Source: Chrysemys picta bellii
Taxonomy: Eukaryota > Chordata > Testudines > Emydidae
Length of the DNA stretch: 64,000 nucleotides
Direction: 5' to 3'
Assembly (NCBI RefSeq): GCF_011386835.1
Contig: NC_088800.1
Span: forward strand, 80,478,981-80,542,980
The notes beneath the pieces were generated by a model. The model did no database searches. It saw only the letters and a program-made list of their open reading frames with translations, and had not been told where the DNA came from. This document shows, in pieces, positions 48,317-59,033 of the stretch. Each line of letters opens with the position of its first letter. Within the stretch, counting starts at the first letter, position 1. Both the position numbers and the translations under genes were made by a program.

Positions 48317-48486
48317 GTCTACGAGGGCTAATCAATCTTGGGAACACATGTTTTATGAACTGTATTGTCCAGGCACTTACCCACACTCCACTACTGCGAG
48401 ATTTCTTCCTCTCCGACAGGCACAAATGTGAAATGCAAAGCCCCAGCTCATGTCTGGTCTGTGAAATGTCTACACTTTTTCAGGAG
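48317..48486 (+). CDS. USP22: USP22-family exon: catalytic cysteine box
   Basis: 170-bp exon between TTTATAG and GTGAGT, starting in phase 1 and ending in phase 0 (CAG GAG). It encodes the start of the ubiquitin-specific protease domain: [20 protein letters not shown], then [20 protein letters not shown], then [16 protein letters not shown], equal to about residues 175-230 of human USP22. The nucleophile is the Cys of NTCFMN, codon 48349-48351, equivalent to human Cys185. In SAGA this enzyme removes ubiquitin from histones H2B and H2A. Conservation is nearly complete, with DRHKCEM and MSTLFQE as small differences. No stop or frameshift. Confidence 0.97.
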
Positions 48487-48639
48487 GTGAGTGCCGTTCC
48501 CCACTACAGCATCACCCTGTAACTTTCCACAACTCTTCTGATGCAGAGAGGCATCATAAATAAATTTCATTTACATTATCAGATGGCAAAATACAGTGAT
48601 AAAAAGGGAATGTGAATTTGTCGTCAAAGAATAGTTGAA

Positions 48640-48725
48640 TCCAATCCTGTGGTCCTTATTCAGGCAAAGCAGCCACTGAAGTCATTGGGAGTTGTCTGAG
48701 TAAGGACCGAGTCTGAAACCTTGTA
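48640..48725. repeat. Amniote palindromic repeat fragment
   Basis: 'ccaatcctgtggtccttattcaggcaaa' followed by 'cactgaagtcattgggag' and a mirrored 'ctgagtaaggacc', a small hairpin repeat widespread in amniotes. Confidence 0.5.
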
Positions 48726-49017
48726 AGGGCACTGTTAAAGCTAAGTGAGTGCATCTTATAAATAAGGTCCAAGGTCTAACTGAGGAATCTGTAACAGGCT
48801 CTGGTGGTGGAGAGAAGAGTGAGCGAAACTAGAGTATGTACCATTGTAGCTTAAGGCACTGAGTTACTTTAGTTAGTGTAAATACTGTAAGGATCTTAAT
48901 TCTCTGTATTCTTTCCTTTAAAAACATTTGCTAGCCTCTTCTATACCAAAACACACTAATTGCAGGAGGATAATTGGAAGCAACCATGTTGGTACAGTAT
49001 GTACACTGTGTACATAA

Positions 49018-49260
49018 ATAGGTGCCAACTCCATGGGTGCTCCAGGGTTCAAGCACCCACCGAAAAAAAAAAATAGGGAGTGTTCAGCACCCACAGGGCC
49101 GGATTAATCTGTTGTGGGCCCCACCCCTGCTCAGCCTCCTCCCCCAGAGGCCCCGCCCCATCCAGCCTCTTCCCCCTGAGACCCCTCCCACTGCTTGCAC
49201 ATGGGCAGGGGGAAAGGGGGCGAAGAGGAACACCCACCACCAAAAACAAAGGCCAGTGCC
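49018..49260. repeat. Two adjoining dispersed repeats
   Basis: 'aggtgccaactccatgggtgctcc' with an A run is the head of one common reptile repeat. It is followed at 49098 by 'cagggccggattaatctg', the hAT-like head of a second, GC-rich one. Termini not resolved. GC-rich frames here of up to 104 aa are not genes. Confidence 0.5.
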
Positions 49261-49317
49261 TGTTTGTACATATACTCTTTCCATTTGTTCAATAAAATGC
49301 CTGGCTTTGCAGTATAC

Positions 49318-49628
49318 CGGGGTAGGCAACCTATGACACGCGTGCCGAAGGCGACACGCGAGCTGATTTTCAGTGGCACTCACACTGCCCGGGACCTGGC
49401 CACCAGTCCGGGGGGGCTCTGCATTTTAATTTAATTTTAAGTGAAGCTTCTTAAACATTTTAAAAACCTTATTTACTTTACATGCAACAATAGTTTAGTT
49501 ATATATTATAGACTTATAGAAAGAGACCTTCTAAAAACATTAAAATGTATGACTGGCACGCGAAACCTTACATTAGAGTGAATAAATGAAGACTCGGCAC
49601 ACCACTTCTGAAAGGCTGCCGACCCCTG
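49318..49628 (-). mobile_element. Non-autonomous hAT element with 8-bp TSD
   Basis: 311-bp element. On the minus strand it reads CAGGGGTCGGCAGCC at one end and ggttgcctaccccg at the other. The flanking 8-mers CAGTATAC (49310-49317) and CAATATAC (49629-49636) agree at seven of eight positions. The interior includes 'gccactgaaaatcagctcgcgtg' on the minus strand, which I recognise as a frequent turtle hAT family. Confidence 0.85.
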
Positions 49629-49986
49629 CAATATACCTTTCTGAAGTTTCCACCTCCTCTCAGTAGGCTTTTGCTGCATGATAGGCATTGAAAGATATTT
49701 ACTTTTGTGAGTCACTGTGTTGAAGGTACTTTTGCAGTCTTATTTCTGACTCAGAAATATAAGGCCACATGACAGGATTGTAGGCGACTTTGATTTTAGG
49801 TTTTAAGATGAACTTTCTTCATCTGCCCTGTGCCTTTTCCCCCTTCGTGAGAGACCTGCCTTCATGGTAAGCAAAAGAAATGCTCAGAACTTTTCTTTCC
49901 TTGGTTTAAACCGTAGTTTATGCTGTTACAAGGTAGGTGAATGTTGCTTCGAAATAATATCTGTATTCAGAGTGTATTTTAGTATA

Positions 49987-50217
49987 CAGGCGAGTCTCAT
50001 CTTACGCGGATTTAACATGCGCAAATTCAGCTTTGCGCGGTCAGCAAAAACAAAAAACAAACAAACAAAAACCAAGAAAAATAACAATTTAAATACTGTA
50101 CCTGTAGTGCGGGCGATTCCGCCCGCCATTACACTCAATGTAATTTTGACTATACGCAACTTTCGCTTTATGCACTGACAGCGGAACGTAACCCTAGCGT
50201 AAGATGAGACTCGCCTG
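49987..50217. mobile_element. Tigger/pogo-type MITE with TA duplication
   Basis: 231-bp element beginning CAGGCGAGTCTCATCTTAC and ending in its exact complement (gtaagatgagactcgcctg). TA dinucleotides flank it at 49985-49986 and 50218-50219. Perfect ends plus TA fit the Tc1/mariner-pogo group. The interior is A-rich with no transposase. Confidence 0.85.
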
Positions 50218-50939
50218 TATGTTTATATTTCATGGCATAGAAGTCCAGGCACACCTAAAATCTATTTACTGCTATTCAGTAGGTTTCAGTTCGCCAAAGA
50301 TAACTCTCCTGTTTATTGTAGATCAGTCAATCTTGAGTGGGGAAGTGAAGTCCTTTTTTAAGTGTTCTACTAGGGAGTTGTTGGTTTCTGAGATAGTGCT
50401 TAACACTTATATATAGCAATTTACGCTTTCAAAGTGCGTTACAAACATTACCTAATTACATATTAAACTTCCTGTATGTGGGCTCATTTCCTATTTACCA
50501 CTGAGGATGTTGGACTAGAGGTGGGAGGGAAGGAAGGGAAGGAAAATGTGCTACTGTAGGTAGCAGCTAGAGGATAATTCATACTAGATGTGGTAAATCA
50601 GAATAGCAAGGGTAGGGGGATACCACTCTGCATAGGTAGGTATTCCAGGCACTGAGTGTAAATACCCATTTCTGTTGGCTATCAATTTGCAAATCTGATT
50701 TGATTTGTAAAAAGCCAAGTATATAGGTACTAATACCATCTACCGTCATCTTGATGTGCCTTCATCAGATTGATATAAACATTGTCATCCCATTGGCTTG
50801 TAATAATTTTGGTGGTCTGTTAGCACTACCGTCCTTTTAAAAAGGGGTGGATGGGAGAGGGGGACATGACTACCATGTCATGAATTGGGGGTGAGATTGG
50901 AAAAGCTGCCTGGGGAGCTGGGGATGGTGATTTATTCTT

Positions 50940-51045
50940 TGGTTTGGTGTCGTGTATAGGAGCTCCATTCATGGAGCTGGACCCCATTGTGCTAGGCATC
51001 GTACAAACCCGGAACCAAAAAACTGTCCCAGTCCCGAAGAGGATT
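50940..51045 (+). repeat. MIR-like tail fragment
   Basis: 'ggagctggaccccattgtgctaggcatcgtacaaac' and 'tgtcccagtcccgaagagg', the same amniote-wide tail motif as at 6975-7085. Confidence 0.55.
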
Positions 51046-53477
51046 TAAATGCACAACTTGCATCAATTTCCGTGTGGATTACGCTTCTAAATTCCACAGG
51101 CAGTTTTGAAAATCTCCGCCTACATTTTCCTCCAATCAAAATCCATACCTATATTTTCACAGATTCTTGTGTAATTCATATTGTGAGGCTTCTGATACCA
51201 TGAATGAGTATAGAATTGCAGCTGTTTAAAATACCAGATTGTAGAGACAGGACTGCAGTGATCTGTGTCCATCTTCGTACCTCATATTGAGGTATTTAGA
51301 TTATTGTAAGAGTCTAATGTTGGGGAGGGATACTGTAGGTGATATGGGAGAGAGAATTACCACACAAGCCTGTAGAAGTAAAAATTTAACACCCAGTCCC
51401 TCAGAAGCAAAACTGTGCTATTGATTACCCAACTCCAGAATATTTTCTCCTGTCTGTGAATAGTAAATATTATATTATTGGCTATATTTGATAAATCTCT
51501 CAGCATTTTTATTAGAAGCCCCTTTTTCCCTGTGGGAGCATTTTGAATTTCTGCACACCCACATTTCCATCTAATGTCTTATAATTAAGCACTGAACGGC
51601 TTCTCTCCAGTCCCCTCACTAAAAACACACATGCATTTATACAGAAAGGAGCCCTCTTGTTGCATTTCCAGTGATCAGGGAGGGCTAACCAATAGAGATT
51701 CAGCGGTGTGACTCTTATGAAGGAATCTTTTGTAATTTAATTACCAGGGCAACTGCAGTTCAAATTCTATCTCTGGTTTTCAGTGTGATCTGGTTTTTAC
51801 CTGGCTTTCCCTCAGGGGTTAATTGATGTTGTTGTCTCAAGCCATCTTATTAAATGTCAGATAATGGGTTAATTTTATCGCTCCTCCACCCCCCTTTTCC
51901 TGAAGGCGTGATCTTATCCAAATGGAATGCTGGAGACTCCAGTGAGAGCATGCAAATAAATTCAGCTTAGAAAACTCAAAAAAGTGAGATCTGCCATCTG
52001 AAAATCAGAGTGAATTTTGCCCATTGTGATCCCTAAAGAAATAATGTTGTCCTGCTCTCCAGTTTAGGATCAGTTGTGTAGGTTGTACCAGTGGTTTTTC
52101 CATTATATATGTCCACTGCATTTGCATGTTTGGAAGTGACAAGTTCCTTCTGGTTGAAATAGATTGATGGTGAGCAATGAAGGTGTCAGCTGTTTGTCAC
52201 TGCTTACATCAAGGGAATAGTTATTTCCCTATAAATTCACTAGGCGCAGCTTTGCAAATATTTCCGCATCAAATTTCTGGTGTTTGTTTTTAAAATGTAT
52301 AATTGCATCTATTAACATTTTAGCTCATGCAGTTTACCTCTCAGTGAAATAATAATGTAATGAAACCAGTTGTACTGCATAGCAGGGAGAATAAAAAGGA
52401 TTTGGGAATGGCCAATATAGTTGAAACTGGATTTAAAAAAAAATCAAAAATCAAAACCTATAGAATCTGTTCATTGAGCTAGTTGGCTTAATGAATTCAT
52501 GTACTAGCTTTTCACTTGTGTTTACTTTTGGTTTACCAATGAAAATGAGTTCAGTGATGGTCTAGTCCCTAGAGGATATTTATTCACTTTACAGAATGAC
52601 CTTGCAATATGGCATGATTAGCAGGGTGTCTCTCTCCATCTATTATGTGACTAGAATAGCGGGAACACCTGGGGATATTGCAGGTTGTGGTGCATGCACT
52701 CACACAATGTAAAGAACAAAGCCTTCTCTTTTCCTGTCATTACCCACCCCTGCGAGTCTGCAAAAGAATACAGTACAACTAGGCAGAGAGAGTTTAGAAC
52801 TAGAAACACACAGGAAAAAGAGGAGAATGAGAAGATTTATTACTTTAATGTCTAAGATGTTAGGCTGTGTTGAAATGGTTTGTGTAGAAAATAAAACTAA
52901 ATAAATTCTGGCTGAAACCTTCACAAAGGGAAGAAAAAGTATCTTAAGGCCTTTATGCCAAACATCACAGACTGGGGCTTTACTGGGCACATACAGTATT
53001 GTCCTCTATTTGAGAGTCTAGGCAATGTTTTTATAAAGTCAAGAGTTAAAGAAAAGTAGAAAGAAGACATTATGGGAATTAATGCCATATGCTCAGCAAA
53101 GCATCTGTGTAGATTTATACAGTAGAAACGCCTCACGATCCTATGGTATCCTTAAAGTTCCATACACAGTAAAGTTCCACGGAACTTGTGCCCATGCAGT
53201 AAACCATAATAAATTATTGCTTCTAAAACAGGTATAGAATTTATATCCATGCTTGTGAAATTGAGATCTTCCAAGTTGCATGAAACATTCCTGAGTGTTG
53301 AGGGACCTAGGATAGATATTGGCATTAGACCCCAAAACATATTCTTCCCCCATCCTCCACTGTAGATTTCCTATCTATTTAGGATTATTAAGTTGAAAAA
53401 TAATTCATAAATGAAGCTTTTAATTTTTCCAGTTGGAATGGAGTCCAAAACAGGAGTTAGGCCTATAAGAACTCTTA

Positions 53478-53769
53478 GGGTACGTCCAGACTACCCGCCG
53501 GATCGGTGGGTAGCGATCAGTCTATCGGGGATCGATTCATCGTGTCTCGTCTAGATGCGATATATCCATCTCCGAACGCACTCCCGTCGACTCCGGAACT
53601 CCACCAGGGCGAGCGGCAGTAGTGGAGTCGACGGGGGAGTTGCGGCCGTCGATCCCGTGCCGTGAGGTAAGTCGAAATAAGATACGTCGACTTCAGCTAC
53701 GCTATTCCCGTAGCTGAAGTTGCGTATCTTACATTGGCACCCCTCCACCCTCCCAGTGTAGACCAGGCC
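53478..53769. mobile_element. Harbinger-type MITE, copy 2
   Basis: 292 bp. Starts GGGTACGTCCAGACTACCCG and ends CAGTGTAGACCAGGCC. Flanked by exact TTA duplications (53475-53477, 53770-53772). The internal palindrome at 53681-53728 (GACTTCAGCTACG, loop, CGTAGCTGAAGTTG) matches that of copy 1 at 16167-16214. CpG content is far above the surrounding intron. Confidence 0.8.
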
Positions 53770-54038
53770 TTACTTGCAGAGAGAATGTTAATTTGGTATG
53801 TATGCAAGATTGCCCAAGTACTTTTGTTTATTCCCATAGCTGGAACACCTCCACACACCCATTTTTGGTGGGAGAAGAGCATCCCTGCAGTGGTATAGCC
53901 TGTGGGGTCTACCTGTTCTAGCTCTGTCCAATGAGTCGAGGTTGCTGTATATTACTGCTGAGTGCTAATTGTGTAAAATGTCTGATGAAATCTAAAAATC
54001 CGATATACATTACTGCTAGAGATAACCATGAGTGTAAA

Positions 54039-54307
54039 CCATCAGATCAGGATTAAACAAAGACTGTGAATGGCTATCCAACTACAGAAACAGTTTCTCC
54101 TCCCTTGGTGTTCACACCTCAACTGCTAGCAGAGCACCTCACCCTCCCTGATTGAACTAACCTCGTTATCTCCACACTGATATATACCTGCCTCTGGAGA
54201 TTTCCATTACTTGCATCTGAAGAAGTGAGGTTCTTACCCACGAAAGCTTATGCTCCCAGTACTTCTGTTAGTCTCAAAGGTGCCACAGGACCTTCTGTTG
54301 CTTTTTT
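54039..54307 (-). mobile_element. Turtle-type short retroposon with 12-bp TSD
   Basis: 269-bp minus-strand copy of the family at 3382-3522, longer at one end. The perfect 12-bp duplication CATGAGTGTAAA lies at 54027-54038 and 54308-54319. The minus strand has the 'ggtggcacctttgagactaac' and 'cataagctttcgtggg' core, then about 170 bp more ('ccagaggcaggtatatat', 'gaggttagttcaatcaggg'). Confidence 0.8.
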
Positions 54308-55289
54308 CATGAGTGTAAAAATACTAGGGCAGGGCATATCTAAAAATGGAGACCTCAGCCCGCAAACAGTTGGAAGAAATAGATGTCTCTGTTAAGGATT
54401 TTGCACTACTACCCCTTGAGTTGAGGTCGGTGGAAGGCCCACAATACACATCTCTGAGAGCCCCAAAGAGTTCGCCAATAAAACTAAGGAAGACCAGACT
54501 TGACATTCTTGATATTTCAAAGAGAATAAATGGCAGATTTTTGAAGGTTTTTGGAAAAAAACTTACCATCTTTATGGCCATTTTATACATCACAAAGAGG
54601 CAAAAAAGACATAACCTCACATTTTTGTTAGCCACCTTCAAAAGCGCAGAAGAGATCAGGGTGTGCTTATAAGCATGCCTTGTACCTGGTATGCTCTGTT
54701 AACTCTTTGTAGTGTCTGAGCTCTAGAACTAAATGACTGCATATGTTTGTATGCAGCAAAGTCCCTTTTCCATGTTCTGCTTTGCAGTAGAGTCTCCTGA
54801 AATACTTAAAGCACTAGAGAACCTTACAGTAGTTATAATTAAAAATCAGTAATGACAAAACTTTAAAATACCAAGGATTAAATATACAATAATGCTAACA
54901 CTTAAATATTTACTGATGAAAGATTTTTTTAGTAGTTTTCCCTTAGTGAGATTCTTTTAGTCTTTAGATATAAGCACACAAATTATATTCCAATGAGCTC
55001 AAGGTTTAGAAGCACAACTATGTTTCCATTTCTCAACATGGAGCGGGACACAGTGGTCTTTGTAGGTTGGAGAACGATTCAGTTAACATGGGGACAACAT
55101 TTTGTCACATACGTCTACATTTTTTTGGTAAGCGCACTCTAAAATTAGAAAAATAAATATTTACCACAGTAGAAGATGCAATTAGTCAGATCCTTCTAGG
55201 GTCTATATTGGCATTGATTGATCTGTTTCTATTTCACGAAGGTAATGTGCCTATAGAATTGCACTTACGTTGGTACTCTGTAAGCATAC

Positions 55290-57090
55290 GTGCTGGAACT
55301 AGGTGTGCGAGGGGTGCTGCCGCACTCCCTGGCTTGAAGTAGGGTGACCCATATTCGGCACAGGGAAATATGGACACCTGGTAAAAATTACTCATATTCA
55401 GGCGAGTTCAACGGCAATCAATCAGCACTATGCAGTACAAACATTCAAATTAGTATTAAGTTGACTGAGTCCCTGTTAAAAAGAGATACTGCATAGTTGG
55501 AGTCTTTTTATTTATCTTCTTATCTTTACCTTCTTGACACACACACCCCTACCCCCACAAACACACTCCCATACACTTCTCTTTGACCTACCCAGCCCTC
55601 CCTGCCTGGCTGGGCCCCCGTGATTGACTTGCCTCTCCTGGTACCTGGCGCTGCATCTTCCCCAGGTCGCATCGGGGGGAGGGAGGGGATGCAGGATCGC
55701 ATGCCCCCCTCCCCAGATTTCTGCCAGGATTCACACCAGAATGTGGCCAGCAGCAGCCTTTTGGCACTGTGCTGGAGGGAAGGGACAGGAGCTGCTTCCA
55801 GGCACAGGGGAGGAGGAGGAGGTGGGCAGGGGATGACCTGACCTATGTTTTTTCAGAGCTCTTCTCTTCTTCCCTCCTCTCCCCCCGGCATGTGGCTAGA
55901 AGCAGCCTGTCCTTTCCTGCCCGCACAGTGCCGAAAGGCAGCTAACACCTCTAGGCTGCTGTTGGCCACCTACATAACCCAGCTGCCCCCCGGCTATAGT
56001 GCAGGCAGGAAGGGGTTAAGCCCTAAGGTTGCGTTGTGCACCAGGGCCCAGGGAACCTGACTGCAGGGGCTTCAGCGAACTCGGCCAGAGAGGTGGCTTA
56101 GTAGAGGAGGGTGCCTAGGGGATGGAGCAGCACTGTGCTTCCTCGAGGCAGGACCCTGGAGGCGGGGGGGGGGGGTGAAGAGGGTGCTAAGCCCCTTCCC
56201 TAGGGGCTGCTGTGGAGCCTGCAGATTCGGGGCAGGAACAGTCTGGAAATCACTCACCGACCACCACTCCAGAGCTTAGCTGAGGGGCGGAGAGGCTTCC
56301 CCATGCCAGCGCTGTGTGGGGCTTTGGCACCTGCGCCCGGGCTGGAGGGTTTGGGGCTTTCCTGGGGTGCCAGCCCAGCCATAGGGGAAGGAAGGAGCCT
56401 GCCCGCCAGGTTGTTGATGAGCTGAGTGCTTTAACCAGGGGCTGGTTCTCTGCACAGCGCTGGGGCAGGACATGCCCCACCGGGTGGGATATGGAGGAGC
56501 AGCGGGACTAAGGGGGTGAAGGGGCAAAGCAGGGAGAGGAAAGCGAGAGGGGGGGCACGTAAAGGGCCGACGGGTGGGCAGCAGAGGCGACACGTAACTG
56601 GCCACCATCTGGTGCCTGCTCGCATTCACCAGCCACCGCAGCGCACAGCCAGTGTCAGCCGGAAATGGGACTTGGGGCAGGGCCCTGCTGGCCGAGAGCC
56701 AGCACGCAGCGGACCAGCAGGGGCAGCGGACCAGCAGGGGCAGCGGCCAACCCCATGCGCTGCATCTTTGCCCTGGCACCAGCCTTGCACGCCCACCCCC
56801 ATTGTCAGCCACTGGAGCCCCCCTCCCCCCTCGCTGCTAGTGGGTGGGCGGCTGGTGAGCAGGGATCCAGCCAGCAGCGGGACCCACCAATATTGTTGGG
56901 GGCGGGACAACAGAAAATTTGCCCATTTTTAAGAAAAAGTCAGGACATCTGTAGGAGGGCTTAAAGTACACGACTGTCCCTTTAAAAACGGGACATCTGG
57001 TCACCCTGGCTTGAAGTGGTTTCCATTATATACAGGATTTACAGTTTTGGTTCAATAGCTTTCAGCACCTCCACTATACAAATTGTTCCA
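55290..57090. repeat. Dispersed repeat split by a 1.67-kb hAT element
   Basis: 'ctggaactaggtgtgcgaggggtgctgccgcactccctggcttgaag' before the insertion and 'gcttgaagtggtttccattatatacaggatttacag...cagcacctccactatac...gttccagcatcc' after it belong to one repeat that I have seen intact in turtle sequence. Removing the insertion and one duplication restores it. Confidence 0.65.
55340..57008. mobile_element. 1.67-kb non-autonomous hAT element
   Basis: Starts TAGGGTGACCCATATT and ends AACGGGACATCTGGTCACCCTG, with inverted AGGGTGACC ends. Exact 8-bp duplication GCTTGAAG at 55332-55339 and 57009-57016. The long GC-rich interior (55560-56930) has a perfect 17-bp tandem pair GGACCAGCAGGGGCAGC at 56711-56727 and 56728-56744. 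No transposase-like protein was recognised. The long frames on both strands (up to 178 aa) are GC artefacts. Confidence 0.85.
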
Positions 57091-58094
57091 GCATCCTTGT
57101 CTGTAAGTAGTAAAAATTTGCTAAGTAAAAGGCATAGGGAGTATTACTAAATATAGTATGAGAGACGCTTTTGTACTGTATATTTAACAGTACTATGATG
57201 GGGTGTGTTTCCAGTTTCCATATGGTAATAGCCAATAATTTGATAGTTTCTTTTAGATTCCTTTCATCCTAATGAAGCACTAAAGAATGTAAAGTCTGCT
57301 GGCAGGTCGAGTGTCTGCAGTGGAGTAATTATGGAGAGTGCTCTTGGTTAAAATGACCAGAGAGCTCTGAGACTAATTGCAGGAGTGACAGAACAGAGAA
57401 GTTTTATTGCTGCAGTTTCCTGAATAATGTTGAACAGTAGCTGCATCGGCAGATTTCAATTACCGCTCCAGTCTCCTGGTGTCATTCTGGTTGGCATCAG
57501 AGTTACCTATTGATCCTTTTATTTATAGAAGGCTGTTTTGCATTGTTGGGCTGCAGTGATATTGAGAAGATAGGGGCTTATAGAAGAAGAGAACTTTATT
57601 TGCAGAGAAATTTGACAAGACAGCAGAGCTTTATACAGAAATGAGGACTAGTGACAAAATAATCTAGACTGTTTCAACTACAGCTAACCCCAAAAGAGAC
57701 ACTACAATTCCTCTAGCCAGCTTTGCAGCACAGTTTTTGCAATTTTACTGGTGTGAAAAAGCTCACAGGAAAAGAGCAAAGAGAAACCCAGAAATAATAA
57801 TAATAAAAAAAAAAATTCTCCCCACAGTAGTGAGATAACCCATGTTGCTTTTTTTTTTTAAATCCTCTGCATATTCTTTTTTATGTGATGGAAGAGTTTT
57901 GTTGGAAAATATACCTCAAACATAAACAGTAGTGTCACTTATTGAGGTCTTGTCAACAGTTAGCATGGCCTTGCAGGGCACGTTTCTTCAAAGGTCAGGG
58001 GAGGTCAAATGATACATGTTTCACTTGTTTGAAATGAAATGTCACTTCTGTTAGTAAATTTGGAATTGAACTTTTATATTTACAGGAGGAACTC

Positions 58095-58330
58095 TCTACA
58101 CAGAGATTATCTGTGTAGGGAAATTTACCAGCAAATCTATGCTACTATAACTATAGCAGTATAGTTATACTGGTGTAACTTCCCATGTGGACACACTTAC
58201 TCAGGAATAAAAATGCCCTTTTCTGGTTTAGCTTATGTTGCTTTGACAGCAGTACATGACATACTGGTATGTATATTCCAGTAAATTTCCCCTTATATAC
58301 AGACCTTAGTGTGTAGTGGCCACTACTCGC
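58095..58330. mobile_element. MITE with GGGAAATTTACC inverted arms
   Basis: Left arm CTGTGTAGGGAAATTTACC (58111-58129) mirrors the right arm GTAAATTTCCCCTTATATACAG (58281-58302). The centre has a further palindrome, ctataactatagcagtatagttatac. Superfamily unclear, outer boundaries approximate. Confidence 0.55.
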
Positions 58331-58885
58331 CAGCAATTACCATACATTGGTATTTAGGGGTAGTTAATAGTAAACATTGATTTATTTTTTTCCAGTGGCC
58401 TCTACTGTTGTTGTTTTTCCTAATTCTGCATAAGTTTAGAAGGTACAGATATGCTTGTTGACTCCTTACATGTGTGGGTATGTCTTCAATCTAGAGCAAA
58501 TACGTTTTTAGAGATTCCAGCGTGCTCTCCAGAGTAAGCAGATTTGAGTACTGCTCATTTCTGTCCTCAGTATGACATTACTCATAATGCAGGCTAATGA
58601 CCACAAAAACAGGAAGCTGCAAGAATGAAAACTATAAAAGGTGCCTATAACTTAAATAATGTGTCCAGTGTATTCTGTTCTCAAACCACTTACTTGGAGG
58701 ATCTGTTTATATCTTTAAAAAAAAAAAAAACTGTTCAGCCCTGAACATTTCAGTGTGAGATTGTCAAAACTAAAGTTTCATTCAACTTCAGTTGCCTAAT
58801 TCCAGTCACTAACTTCTTTTATGGCTAAGTGCACAGAGACTGTGTATCATGTTAACAATCATGTCCTTTTCTTTGCTTTGAGCAG

Positions 58886-59033
58886 TTTTACTCTGGGCAC
58901 CGATCTCCTCACATTCCATATAGGTTATTGCACCTGGTATGGACGCATGCACGGCATTTAGCAGGGTACGAGCAACAGGATGCACACGAGTTCCTCATTG
59001 CTGCATTAGATGTGCTACACAGACACTGCAAAG
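58886..59033 (+). CDS. USP22: USP22-family exon: QQDAHEF motif
   Basis: 148-bp exon between TTGAGCAG and GTAAGG, starting in phase 0 and ending with one base of the next codon. It encodes [19 protein letters not shown], then [20 protein letters not shown], then [10 protein letters not shown] plus a split Gly, equal to about residues 231-280 of human USP22. QQDAHEF is a conserved USP motif in the catalytic domain (QQDA.EF pattern). The sequence is almost identical to human, with R for K in IPYRLL. The next exon, which should begin with an Asp-Asp-rich loop, is not within the window, nor are the catalytic His and Asp. Confidence 0.97.

Larger units (their letters stand above)
48487..58885 (+). 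other. USP22: 10.4-kb USP22-family intron
   Basis: From GTGAGT to TTGAGCAG, phase 0. Holds the hAT, Tigger-type, Harbinger-type and retroposon insertions listed separately. I see no features in 49637-49984, 50220-50939, 51046-53474, 54320-55289, 57091-58094 or 58331-58885 apart from A/T runs. Confidence 0.95.

Noticed and set aside
55620..56964. Frames of up to 178 aa on both strands
   Set aside because: All are inside the GC-rich interior of the hAT element 55340-57008, open in many frames, with no motif.
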